5,687 nt of DNA from Pseudomonadota bacterium (GCA_023389135.1 JAEWEX010000408.1:1-5687), one strand, 5' to 3'. Positions 1 through 5,152 are shown, counted from the stretch's first letter. Notes: generated from the letters alone by a model not told the origin. Program-made: numbers and translations.

Positions 1-665
1 GCGCGCTGATCGGCACCATCATGGTCGCCAACGTGTTCGTGGTGATCATCCCCAACCAGAAGAAGGTGGTGGCCGATCTGATCGCCGGGCGCACGCCAGA
101 CCCGACTCTGGGCGCGCAGGCAAAGCAGCGCAGCCTGCACAACAACTATCTCACGCTGCCGGTCATCCTCCTGATGATCTCCAACCACTACCCGCTCATC
201 TACGCCACGAGATGGAACTGGGCGATCGTCGCGCTCGTGCTGCTGATGGGGCCGGTGATCCGGCACTTCTTCAACCGGCGCCATCAGGGCAGGGACAGCC
301 CGTGGTGGACCTGGCTCGCGGCGGCGATCCTGCTGCTCGCCGTGGTCTGGCTTTCGGCGCAGGGGCCGCGCGAGCCCCTGCCGGACATGCGCGCCGCGGC
401 CGAGCCAAGCTTTGCGCAGGTGGCGGATGTCATCGTCTCGCGCTGCTCCATGTGTCACGCGGACGAGCCCGCCTGGGAGGGCATCCGCACGCCGCCAAAG
501 GGGGTCGAACTCGACACCGCCGACGCGATCCACCGCCATGCCCGCGAGATCATGCTCCAGTCGGCTCACTCCGGGGCGATGCCGCCCGGCAACGTGACGG
601 CCATGACGCCGGACGAACGCGCCCTGCTGGCGGCATGGTTTTCTGCCGGCGCCGCGAGGCAATGA
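1..665 (+). CDS. puuD: PuuD-type membrane urate hydroxylase with C-terminal cytochrome c domain (5'-truncated by window)
   Basis: Only the C-terminal part is visible; the frame is open from base 3 and stops with TGA at 663-665. Three hydrophobic segments, at about 147-203, 219-272 and 306-356, look like the last transmembrane helices of the DUF989 membrane domain. A periplasmic-type cytochrome c domain follows, with the haem-binding motif C-S-M-C-H starting at base 444 and a probable axial Met in S-G-A-M-P-P-G-N near base 579. This layout is that of PuuD, which oxidises urate to 5-hydroxyisourate and passes electrons to the respiratory chain, unlike the soluble oxygen-dependent uricases. The next gene encodes the two following steps of the pathway, which supports the call. 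The N-terminal membrane helices lie outside the window, so completeness cannot be judged. A generic membrane cytochrome c protein is the alternative, but the neighbour makes PuuD much more likely. Confidence 0.9.
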   Translation, partial: ALIGTIMVANVFVVIIPNQKKVVADLIAGRTPDPTLGAQAKQRSLHNNYLTLPVILLMISNHYPLIYATRWNWAIVALVLLMGPVIRHFFNRRHQGRDSPWWTWLAAAILLLAVVWLSAQGPREPLPDMRAAAEPSFAQVADVIVSRCSMCHADEPAWEGIRTPPKGVELDTADAIHRHAREIMLQSAHSGAMPPGNVTAMTPDERALLAAWFSAGAARQ

Positions 666-730
666 GGCCGCCGGCACCCCGGCCGACCGAGCCACTGGAA
701 AAGCCCGTGAACCTTGCGTAATCCTGCCCC

Positions 731-1615
731 ATGTCCATGACGCTCGACCAGCTCAATGCCATCAGCCCCGCGGCGTTCGCAGCCGTGCTCGGCGGCATCT
801 ACGAGCACTCGCCCTGGGTGGCCGAGGCCGTGGTCGGGCAGCGCCCGTTTGCGACCGTGTTGGCTCTCCACGCAGCCATGGAGCGGGCCGTTCGCGGGGC
901 GCCGCGGGAGACGGTCGAAGCACTGATCGCAGCTCATCCCGACCTTGCCGGCAAGGCGGCGCTGGCGGGCGATCTCACCCGGCATTCCAGCGACGAGCAG
1001 GCCTCGGCCGGCCTGGACCGACTTTCACCCGGAGAATTCGCCAGATTCCAGAAGTTGAATTCCGCCTACAAGGCGCGCTTCGGCATGCCCTTCATTGTCA
1101 GTGTCCGCAGGCACAGCCGCGCATCCATCCTCGAGGAATTCGAGCGCCGTCTTGGCCATGATGCAGCCGCCGAACACGCCGTCGCTTTGGACGAAATCAT
1201 CCGCATCGCCGCATTGAGGCTCGACGCCGAGGTCGAGGGGCTCGGCCGCCTTCGGCTCGCCGGCAGGCTGTCGACGCATGTGCTGGACACCCATCTGGGC
1301 CGGCCGGCGGCGGGCGTCGGCGTCGCACTGTGGGAACTGTCGCCGGACAGCCCGGCGCGGCTCGTCACGCGGGCGCTCACCAATGCGGACGGCCGCACCG
1401 ACGCGCCCCTGATCGGCGCGCGGCCCGTGCCGCGCGGCCGCTACGAGCTTGTGTTCTCCGTGGGCGCGTATTTCGAAGGCCGCAGCCTGGACCTGCCATC
1501 GCCGGCATTCCTGGATGAGGTTCCGGTGCGCTTCGCCGTCGCAGAACCCGAGGCAAACTATCACGTTCCGCTCGTCGTAACGCCGTGGAGCTACGCGACC
1601 TACCGCGGGAGTTGA
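731..1615 (+). CDS. uraD: Bifunctional OHCU decarboxylase / 5-hydroxyisourate hydrolase (UraD-UraH fusion)
   Basis: This 294-residue protein fuses two enzymes. Residues 1-170 are 2-oxo-4-hydroxy-4-carboxy-5-ureidoimidazoline (OHCU) decarboxylase: H-P-D-L-A-G-K at 69-75 carries the catalytic His69, S-x-D-E-Q at 86-90 carries Glu89, followed by A-G-L-D, and F-G-M-P-F-I is at 117-122. Residues about 179-294 are a transthyretin-like 5-hydroxyisourate hydrolase: S-T-H-V-L-D-T-H from 181 (His183), G-R-T-D at 221-224 (Arg222), Y-H-V-P-L at 277-281 (His278), and the signature C-terminal Y-R-G-S. Together they convert PuuD's product to (S)-allantoin; both domains should be cytoplasmic. The domain order is the reverse of the reaction order. 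An in-frame TAA at 719-721 makes ATG 731 the first possible start; Met3 at 737 is an alternative. No clear Shine-Dalgarno sequence precedes it. The gene lies 65 bp after puuD, probably in the same operon. Confidence 0.95.
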   Translation: MSMTLDQLNAISPAAFAAVLGGIYEHSPWVAEAVVGQRPFATVLALHAAMERAVRGAPRETVEALIAAHPDLAGKAALAGDLTRHSSDEQASAGLDRLSPGEFARFQKLNSAYKARFGMPFIVSVRRHSRASILEEFERRLGHDAAAEHAVALDEIIRIAALRLDAEVEGLGRLRLAGRLSTHVLDTHLGRPAAGVGVALWELSPDSPARLVTRALTNADGRTDAPLIGARPVPRGRYELVFSVGAYFEGRSLDLPSPAFLDEVPVRFAVAEPEANYHVPLVVTPWSYATYRGS

Positions 1616-1657
1616 ACGCTCGCCTCCAGACCTCGCCCCCACCAAATTTTCTGCAAC

Positions 1658-1663
1658 AAGGAG
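1658..1663 (+). promoter_or_regulatory. Ribosome binding site of the tautomerase gene
   Basis: AAGGAG lies 5 nt before ATG 1669. It decides the start: the same frame is open from an ATG at 1585 inside the upstream gene, but that start has no such site and would hide the catalytic N-terminal proline. Confidence 0.8.
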
Positions 1664-1668
1664 ACACC

Positions 1669-1863
1669 ATGCCCGTCGTTACCATCGACCTTCTCACCGG
1701 CCGCGAACCCGCCAAGAAGGAGGCGCTGGCCGGCCGCATCACGCAGGCATTCCAGGATGTCCTCGGGACCAAGCCGGAGAACCTGAACATCATCTTCAAC
1801 GAAGTGACCCGGGACAGCTGGGCCGTGAACGGCAAGCTGCTGTCATCGGGCGACAAGGGGTGA
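1669..1863 (+). CDS. 4-oxalocrotonate tautomerase family protein
   Basis: This 64-residue protein has the length and pattern of the small tautomerases, which are usually hexamers with the general-base proline exposed after removal of Met. The start M-P-V-V-T-I is preceded by a strong ribosome binding site. Numbering from Pro1, the G-R motif places Arg11 where 4-OT has a substrate-binding arginine. In an ungapped alignment from memory, 4-OT Arg39 corresponds to Asn39 and Phe50 to Trp50, so it is probably not a canonical 2-hydroxymuconate tautomerase. It begins 53 bp after the uraD-uraH fusion with no obvious promoter between, so cotranscription with the urate genes is likely. Its substrate is unknown; a role in purine breakdown is only suggested by position. 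Family membership is secure, function is not. Confidence 0.88.
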   Translation: MPVVTIDLLTGREPAKKEALAGRITQAFQDVLGTKPENLNIIFNEVTRDSWAVNGKLLSSGDKG

Positions 1864-1876
1864 TGCGGCCCCTTGT
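1853..1876 (+). terminator. Stem-loop at the end of the urate operon, possible terminator
   Basis: ACAAGGGG (1853-1860) and CCCCTTGT (1869-1876) form a perfect 8-bp stem with an 8-nt loop that contains the tautomerase stop codon. No T-run follows, so intrinsic termination is uncertain. It may instead protect the mRNA 3' end or help Rho-dependent termination. Confidence 0.4.
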
Positions 1877-1949
1877 GACCGTAATGTGACGGACTTATTG
1901 TCGAGCTTGATTTGGCCCACTTCGGCGGCGAAGCTTTATCGGTCCCTAC

Positions 1950-2591
1950 ATGGACGGCAGCTACCTCAAGACGCTGGGTGGGCAACTTCAGGCCCTTACG
2001 CGGCGTAAGCCTCGTTTGGGCTATTCGGCAAAGCACGACGTCGATGCCCGTTGGAAGATGATCCGCGGATATTTGCCGCAATCGCCGTCATGGTTTCTGG
2101 ATGTGGGCTCAAACGACGGAGATACCTCCGCTCGCTGCGCTGAGTTTGGGCATTATACTATCGGCGTAGAAATCTCCCCCAGTCGGGTGGCAGATGCCTC
2201 CGCTCGCCGCATCCCAAATGCAGCCTTCATGCATGCAATCGTCTCCCCGGATTTCTTGCAGCGACTACCACGCTTCGACGTGATCTTCCTGTTCAGCGTG
2301 ATTCACCGCATTTGGGCGACCGAGGGTCGCTCATTTGCGGAGGAATGCTTGTCCCTTTGCCTTCGGCGCGCAAGCGTCATCGTCTATGAGGGCGTGGTCT
2401 GGCACGACCGCTACACCGACATGGGCGCAGCGCCACCCGAGTTCACCGATGGCGACGTGGAGGCCGGCATGGCATGGCATTCGGAATGGCTGACGCGGTT
2501 GGCGCCGGCAGGATGCCGGATCGACTATCTCGGGGCAGTCCAGCCGCTGAACGGCAACCCGCCGCGAATTGTGTTCGTGTTGCGCCCCTAG
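1950..2591 (+). CDS. Class I SAM-dependent methyltransferase, substrate unknown
   Basis: This 213-residue protein has a Rossmann-type methyltransferase core. Motif I is F-L-D-V-G-S-N-D-G-D-T-S (49-60), the acidic end of strand 2 is I-G-V-E-I-S (71-76, Glu74 probably binding the SAM ribose), and strand 4 is D-V-I-F-L-F-S-V-I-H (110-119). The V-I-H end of strand 4 resembles small-molecule or glycan methyltransferases; it lacks the N-P-P-Y type motif of adenine-N6 DNA methylases. There is no signal peptide or membrane segment, so it should be cytosolic. An in-frame TGA at 1908-1910 with no other start codon in between supports ATG 1950. No Shine-Dalgarno sequence is visible. The next gene starts 4 nt after the stop, so the two are almost certainly cotranscribed. 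G+C is lower than in the flanking genes. The substrate cannot be read from sequence; a glycan or lipid-linked sugar is a guess. Confidence 0.82.
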   Translation: MDGSYLKTLGGQLQALTRRKPRLGYSAKHDVDARWKMIRGYLPQSPSWFLDVGSNDGDTSARCAEFGHYTIGVEISPSRVADASARRIPNAAFMHAIVSPDFLQRLPRFDVIFLFSVIHRIWATEGRSFAEECLSLCLRRASVIVYEGVVWHDRYTDMGAAPPEFTDGDVEAGMAWHSEWLTRLAPAGCRIDYLGAVQPLNGNPPRIVFVLRP

Positions 2592-2595
2592 CCAT

Positions 2596-3591
2596 ATGGT
2601 CACGCGCAGCGGCAACTTTGCGGCCATTCGTAATCTGTTGCGGAACTCGCGACGCGCTCTGCCCTTCCCGACACGGCGGAACCTAGCAATCGATTTGCGT
2701 GCTCAGGGCGCTCTGCCCCTTCAGGCGCTTTACGAAAGCCGCTTCGAGCCCTGCGTGATCCGCGTCCCAATCGCGGCAACCCGCTGGTGGGGGCCCACCG
2801 GATTCCGCTATGGCGCGGGCTCAACCCATCCCTATGTTCTCGCTGTCGAGGAGTATGCTGGAGGAAGAAACCCGAGCTATGAGGGGTCGGCATTGTCCCG
2901 CTATTGGACAGCTTGGCAGCCTGGGAGTCTCGCGGCAGCGCTTGGACTTAGCGGCCCTGACATTCACCCCAAGCTGGCCTCGGCACCGCCGGTCCATTCG
3001 ATTCTCCCATGGTTCGGCAGCGACTGCCTCATGACCGCAGATCTCGCGAGCTACAAACCCCGATGGCAGGCCTACTATCTGGAAGGCTACAGTCTGACCC
3101 GCTCAAATGGGCCGCAGTCTATTGAATTTGGCAAGCAACGTTTAGCGCATATCATTAAGACATACGAATTTCTGAAGTCTCGTGGCGTCTGGAGTACGCC
3201 ACCATCTGGGCTAAGTTTTTTTGAGCAGTTTCCCGTCGGGGATATACTTGAGTCCGATGGACGGGTGGCCCTCATGATGGCCGATGGCCAGCACCGACTA
3301 GCTGCGATGTCGGCGCTGGGCATGCAAGAGGCGAATGTGATTGTAGCTGTCCGCCACGGACGGGGGCCGATGGTAGTACGCAGGTCTGATGTTGACACAT
3401 GGCCGCTGGTGCGGATGGGAGTCATGACTCCCGGACAGGCGCTGGAGGTTTTTGATCGAATTTTCAGGGCTGAACAACCAGCAGGTTGCGTTTGGCCTGA
3501 CGCGTTGTCCACGACCACAAGCATGGACAGTAATGGCGGAGACGGAGGGATTCGAACCCTCGATACGGATTATCTCCGTATAACGGTTTAG
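2596..3591 (+). CDS. Uncharacterised protein with ParB-like DGQHR motif, C-terminus running into tRNA-Ser
   Basis: A 331-residue protein that I cannot assign to a named family. Its clearest feature is M-M-A-D-G-Q-H-R-L-A-A-M (227-238, core D230-R234), resembling the D-G-x-H-R phosphate-binding motif of ParB/sulfiredoxin-fold proteins, which include DNA-binding CTPases and the SerK-type serine kinase. The N-terminal half is rich in aromatic and basic residues, with R-W-W-G (63-66), S-Y-E-G-S (94-98) and W-Q-P-G (107-110). No helix-turn-helix, signal peptide or membrane helix is evident. ATG 2596 is 4 nt after the methyltransferase stop, suggesting translational coupling; an ATG at 2569 overlapping that gene is an alternative. 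From residue 313 the frame translates the antisense of tRNA-Ser, giving a G-G-I-R-T-L-D type tail that is surely not ancestral. The original C-terminus was probably lost or replaced at the tRNA junction, though the motif domain itself looks complete by about residue 295. Confidence 0.7.
   Translation: MVTRSGNFAAIRNLLRNSRRALPFPTRRNLAIDLRAQGALPLQALYESRFEPCVIRVPIAATRWWGPTGFRYGAGSTHPYVLAVEEYAGGRNPSYEGSALSRYWTAWQPGSLAAALGLSGPDIHPKLASAPPVHSILPWFGSDCLMTADLASYKPRWQAYYLEGYSLTRSNGPQSIEFGKQRLAHIIKTYEFLKSRGVWSTPPSGLSFFEQFPVGDILESDGRVALMMADGQHRLAAMSALGMQEANVIVAVRHGRGPMVVRRSDVDTWPLVRMGVMTPGQALEVFDRIFRAEQPAGCVWPDALSTTTSMDSNGGDGGIRTLDTDYLRITV
3507..3528 (-). terminator. Weak stem-loop downstream of tRNA-Ser
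   Basis: In the minus-strand transcript GUCCAUG and CGUGGAC pair over 7 bp, including one U-G wobble, around an 8-nt loop, 5 nt past the CCA end. On the plus strand the wobble becomes an A-C mismatch, so the hairpin suits the tRNA transcript better. No T-run follows, and it lies inside the coding frame of the opposing gene. Confidence 0.25.
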
Positions 3592-3626
3592 CAAACCGCC
3601 GCCTTCAGCCACTCGGCCACGTCTCC
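3534..3626 (-). tRNA. tRNA-Ser (anticodon GCT)
   Basis: On the minus strand the acceptor arms GGAGACG (3626-3620) and CGTCTCC (3544-3538) pair over 7 bp, followed by the serine-type discriminator G at 3537 and an encoded CCA at 3536-3534. The anticodon loop TTGCTAA gives anticodon GCT at 3592-3590, reading AGC and AGU. The long variable arm, with ATACGG pairing CCGTAT, and the T-arm GGTTCGAATCC are both present, as expected for a class II serine tRNA. The gene points away from its promoter toward the low-GC block, and 58 nt of its 3' part are overlapped by the opposing frame of the DGQHR gene. Confidence 0.97.
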
Positions 3627-3636
3627 GGCGGGAGCA

Positions 3637-3666
3637 TGGCTACAGAGAGGGCGGCGCGCGGTCAAG
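3637..3666 (-). promoter_or_regulatory. Probable promoter of tRNA-Ser(GCT)
   Basis: On the minus strand CTTGACC (3666-3660) is a good -35 element and TAGCCA (3642-3637) a moderate -10, separated by 17 bp. The -10 lies 10 nt before the mature tRNA 5' end at 3626. CTTGAC matches the alphaproteobacterial housekeeping -35 consensus; the -10 matches only partly. Confidence 0.5.
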
Positions 3667-3680
3667 CGTCGCTCGACCGC
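3658..3680 (-). terminator. Hairpin between the lipoprotein gene and tRNA-Ser, possible terminator
   Basis: A 23-nt near-palindrome begins 20 nt after the lipoprotein stop. In the minus-strand RNA, GCGGUCGAGC and GCUUGACCGC pair over 10 bp with one G-U wobble around the loop GAC; on the plus strand the wobble becomes a mismatch. This asymmetry favours a role in minus-strand RNA. There is no following T-run. It overlaps the -35 of the tRNA promoter, so a protein-binding role is also possible. Confidence 0.42.
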
Positions 3681-3700
3681 CGCCGGGTGGTCGGTCGAAC

Positions 3701-3949
3701 TCAGCGCCAGATTGGGCGGCCGAGATAGAGCTGGCGGGGGCTCGTGACGGCGCCGATGGTAGCGCCCGCCGCTCCGCCGATCAGCGCCCCAGCGCCGACA
3801 TTGCCCGAAGCCGCGCCGATAGCCGCACCGGTACCGGCGCCGATCAGGCCGCCGGACAGGGCGCGGTCGCCGGGGCTGGTGCCGCAGCCGGCCAGAGCCA
3901 GCCCGCAGCCGAGAACCGTCACCGCAAAAAGCGTCTTGCGCTTGGTCAT
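3701..3949 (-). CDS. Small glycine-zipper outer-membrane-type lipoprotein
   Basis: An 82-residue protein with a lipoprotein signal peptide: basic start M-T-K-R-K, a hydrophobic core, then lipobox L-A-G-C with Cys22 as the lipidated residue. The mature 61 residues are dominated by a Gly/Ala-rich segment (about 32-71) with G-x-x-x-G spacing, the pattern of glycine-zipper domains that insert in or pack against membranes, and end in L-G-R-P-I-W-R. Such proteins are common envelope lipoproteins, often stress-related, with no enzymatic role known. I chose ATG 3949 because GGAGG lies 9 nt upstream (3963-3959); an in-frame ATG at 3958 directly abuts GGAGG and so has no usable spacer. The open frame extends further up to 4138 without a good start and lacks coding character there. 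It lies 79 bp downstream of the Sel1-repeat gene on the same strand, so cotranscription is possible. The specific function is unknown. Confidence 0.82.
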   Translation of the reverse strand: MTKRKTLFAVTVLGCGLALAGCGTSPGDRALSGGLIGAGTGAAIGAASGNVGAGALIGGAAGATIGAVTSPRQLYLGRPIWR

Positions 3950-3958
3950 GCCTTCCAT

Positions 3959-3963
3959 CCTCC
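3959..3963 (-). promoter_or_regulatory. Ribosome binding site of the lipoprotein gene
   Basis: GGAGG on the minus strand, 9 nt before ATG 3949. It selects the M-T-K-R-K start over the ATG that directly abuts it. Confidence 0.65.
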
Positions 3964-4028
3964 GCAGGGTGTAAACCTGTGGCGAAAACGCGGCGAAGGA
4001 GCGGAAGGTTCCCGAGAAGGTCGACGCC

Positions 4029-4298
4029 TCAGTTGCGCGACAGCCACTGACGTGCGGCGCGCTGGGCGGCGGCGACCTCGTCGGCCGACATCTCCTCGGC
4101 GATCTCGCGCCGGTGGCGGGCGGCGTCGCGATCACCATTCATGGCGGCGATGTTGAACCACATGTGGGCCGCGATGCGATCGACCGGCACTGCTCGGCCG
4201 GTGGCATACATCAAACCCAGCCGGTGGAACACCTCGCCTCCGGCGAGCATGCCGCCCATGGCGGCCGACTGGTCCGTCAGAACGTCGAAGCGGGCCAT
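4029..4298 (-). CDS. Short Sel1-repeat (SLR) protein
   Basis: An 89-residue protein carrying one recognisable Sel1-like repeat at about 22-55, with the landmarks H-R-L-G-L-M-Y-A-T-G-R (25-35), V-P-V-D (38-41) and A-A-H-M-W-F-N-I-A-A (43-52). A helical charged tail contains E-I-A-E-E-M (65-70) and A-A-A-Q-R-A-A-R-Q-W-L (76-86). Sel1 repeats are alpha-helical tetratricopeptide-like units used for protein contacts. Single-repeat proteins of this size are, as I recall, common in Hyphomicrobiales and are uncharacterised. There is no signal peptide, so a cytosolic location is likely. ATG 4298 is supported by GGGGAG 8 nt upstream. Some of the repeat pattern may begin before residue 22, but I cannot delimit a second unit. 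The partner is unknown. Confidence 0.83.
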   Translation of the reverse strand: MARFDVLTDQSAAMGGMLAGGEVFHRLGLMYATGRAVPVDRIAAHMWFNIAAMNGDRDAARHRREIAEEMSADEVAAAQRAARQWLSRN

Positions 4299-4306
4299 GT
4301 TGTCGT

Positions 4307-4312
4307 CTCCCC
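4307..4312 (-). promoter_or_regulatory. Ribosome binding site of the Sel1-repeat gene
   Basis: GGGGAG on the minus strand, 8 nt before ATG 4298; it fixes the start. A 13-nt perfect inverted repeat (4318-4330, CGGTG-TCA-CACCG) lies just upstream of it. Confidence 0.6.
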
Positions 4313-4719
4313 TGTCCCGGTGTCACACCGCGTCGCCGTATCGGCCATGCGGCGATCGATTTCCATCCGATCAGTGAGGAGAGAATTGCCCCGACGCCCC
4401 TGACAGGCGCTTAAAGTTTTCGCTTAATGCTCTGAAAACAAGAGTAAAATTGTTTGTAAATCTCAGAACCCGGTAACCATCGGACCTCCGGGAAGCGGAG
4501 GGAATTCCGGTTGGCGGGAAGGGTGCTGGAGGCGCGCGCCGGGTAATGGTGCGTCAACCCTGTTGCGGAATTGGCGGACTGGCGTCGTCGACGCACGGGC
4601 GCCTCGATCCTGCCCAGGCCCGCCCGGCGCGGCGGCGTCCGGTCCACCGCGCGGTAACGGCTTCCGGCTTAAGGTTGCGCGGTCTCGCCCCGCGCGAGGC
4701 TTGCTTCGCCGTCGATCAC
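4313..4719. other. Gene-free interval with AT-rich core between divergent genes
   Basis: No convincing gene lies between the Sel1-repeat gene and the DUF2147 gene; open frames here give arginine- and proline-rich translations without domain character. The segment 4410-4475 is strikingly AT-rich for this genome and probably holds promoter elements for one or both divergent genes, but I could not pick a convincing -35/-10 pair. Two GC hairpins are present: CCTCCG/CGGAGG at 4485-4501 with a 5-nt loop, and GCGCGG/CCGCGC at 4677-4695 with a 7-nt loop. The second lies 24 nt before the DUF2147 ribosome binding site and may sit in its leader. Confidence 0.5.
4408..4427. repeat. Direct repeat CGCTTAA, 13-bp spacing
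   Basis: CGCTTAA occurs at 4408-4414 and again at 4421-4427, start to start 13 bp, at the edge of the AT-rich core. Paired short repeats at a fixed distance in a promoter region can be regulator half-sites. The TTAA elements are separated by 9 bp, not the 7 bp of the CtrA site, so no known regulator is assigned. Confidence 0.35.
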
Positions 4720-4723
4720 GGAG
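4720..4723 (+). promoter_or_regulatory. Ribosome binding site of the DUF2147 gene
   Basis: GGAG 6 nt before ATG 4730 supports this start, which also gives a proper signal peptide. Confidence 0.65.
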
Positions 4724-4729
4724 AACCCC

Positions 4730-5152
4730 ATGCGCAAGGCTTCACTGGTGCTGGCCATGCTGGCCGGCCCGATGCTGGCGGTCGCGCCGGCCGCCGCGAA
4801 CCCGTCCGGTGACTGGATGACGCCGGAAGGCAAGTCGCGCGTGCGGGTCACGCCATGCGGCCAGGGGGTATGCGCCACCATTGTCTGGCTGAAGGAACCC
4901 AACGGCGCAAACGGCGCGCCCAAGCGCGACATCCACAACCAGGATGCCTCCCGGCGGGGACGCGCTATCGTCGGCCTGGCACTGATGAGCGGAATGACGC
5001 CGGACGGCCCCGACAAATGGAAGGGCCGAATCTACAACCCCGAGGACGGCAAGACATACCGCGCGACGATGGAACTGTCGGGCGACCGCCTCGACGTCAG
5101 CGGCTGCGTGGCCGTGTTCTGCAAGTCTCAGGTGTGGCGGCGGGCGAACTGA
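4730..5152 (+). CDS. DUF2147 family secreted protein
   Basis: A 140-residue protein with a Sec signal peptide (M-R-K-A-S start, hydrophobic residues 5-19, likely cleavage after A-A-A at 21-23), so a mature periplasmic protein of about 117 residues. The mature part matches the DUF2147 pattern: P-S-G-D-W (25-29) at the start, I-V-W-L (51-54), then W-K-G-R-I-Y-N-P-E-D-G-K-T-Y (97-110), and a final C-K-S-Q-V-W-R-R (131-138). Cys43/Cys48 and Cys126/Cys131 are spaced so that disulfides are plausible. The family is a small beta-rich domain of unknown function, sometimes found in stress or envelope contexts. The gene stands alone on this strand; its promoter must lie in the gene-free interval upstream. 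The stop codon lies in the loop of a strong hairpin shared with the convergent glutathione transferase gene. Confidence 0.88.
   Translation: MRKASLVLAMLAGPMLAVAPAAANPSGDWMTPEGKSRVRVTPCGQGVCATIVWLKEPNGANGAPKRDIHNQDASRRGRAIVGLALMSGMTPDGPDKWKGRIYNPEDGKTYRATMELSGDRLDVSGCVAVFCKSQVWRRAN

Larger units (their letters stand above)
1877..3533. other. Low-GC block, probably acquired DNA, ending at a tRNA 3' end
   Basis: G+C drops right after the urate operon and rises again at the tRNA-Ser gene. Hand counts are 32/60 for 2101-2160 and 21/60 for 3121-3180, against 45/60 for 1321-1380. Codon use changes with it: TTT, TTG, ATT and AAA become frequent. The block contains just two plus-strand genes, a methyltransferase and a DGQHR-motif protein, and abuts the 3' end of tRNA-Ser(GCT), a favoured class of integration site. 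I see no integrase, transposase or inverted terminal repeats, and no copy of the tRNA 3' end at the left boundary (1864-1949). Recent transfer is inferred; the mechanism is not shown. Confidence 0.6.

Noticed and set aside
1585..1668. Longer tautomerase reading frame starting at ATG 1585 inside the uraD-uraH fusion gene.
   Set aside because: The extension has no family similarity, would bury the catalytic proline, and ATG 1669 has a near-perfect ribosome binding site.
1864..1949. Search for a duplicate of the tRNA-Ser 3' end as a left att site of the low-GC block.
   Set aside because: No match to the T-arm or acceptor sequence is visible here, so no integrative-element boundary is annotated.
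2596..3591. Chromosome- or plasmid-partition ParB function for the DGQHR protein.
   Set aside because: No helix-turn-helix region, no parA neighbour and no parS-like repeats; only the short motif is shared.
3950..4138. Upstream extension of the lipoprotein frame to ATG 4138.
   Set aside because: It overlaps the Sel1-repeat gene, gives a proline- and serine-rich non-coding-like translation, and would displace the lipoprotein signal peptide from the N-terminus.
4408..4427. Possible CtrA binding site (TTAA pair).
   Set aside because: The two TTAA elements are 9 bp apart rather than 7 bp, and the second is not followed by C.
4411..4647. Minus-strand open frame of 78 codons in the gene-free interval.
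   Set aside because: Arginine-rich translation without domain character or ribosome binding site; it crosses both the GC-rich and AT-rich parts and looks like chance.
4546..4820. Plus-strand open frames overlapping the start of the DUF2147 gene.
   Set aside because: They are out of frame with a convincing signal-peptide gene and rich in Arg, Pro and Cys, as expected of shadow frames in GC-rich DNA.
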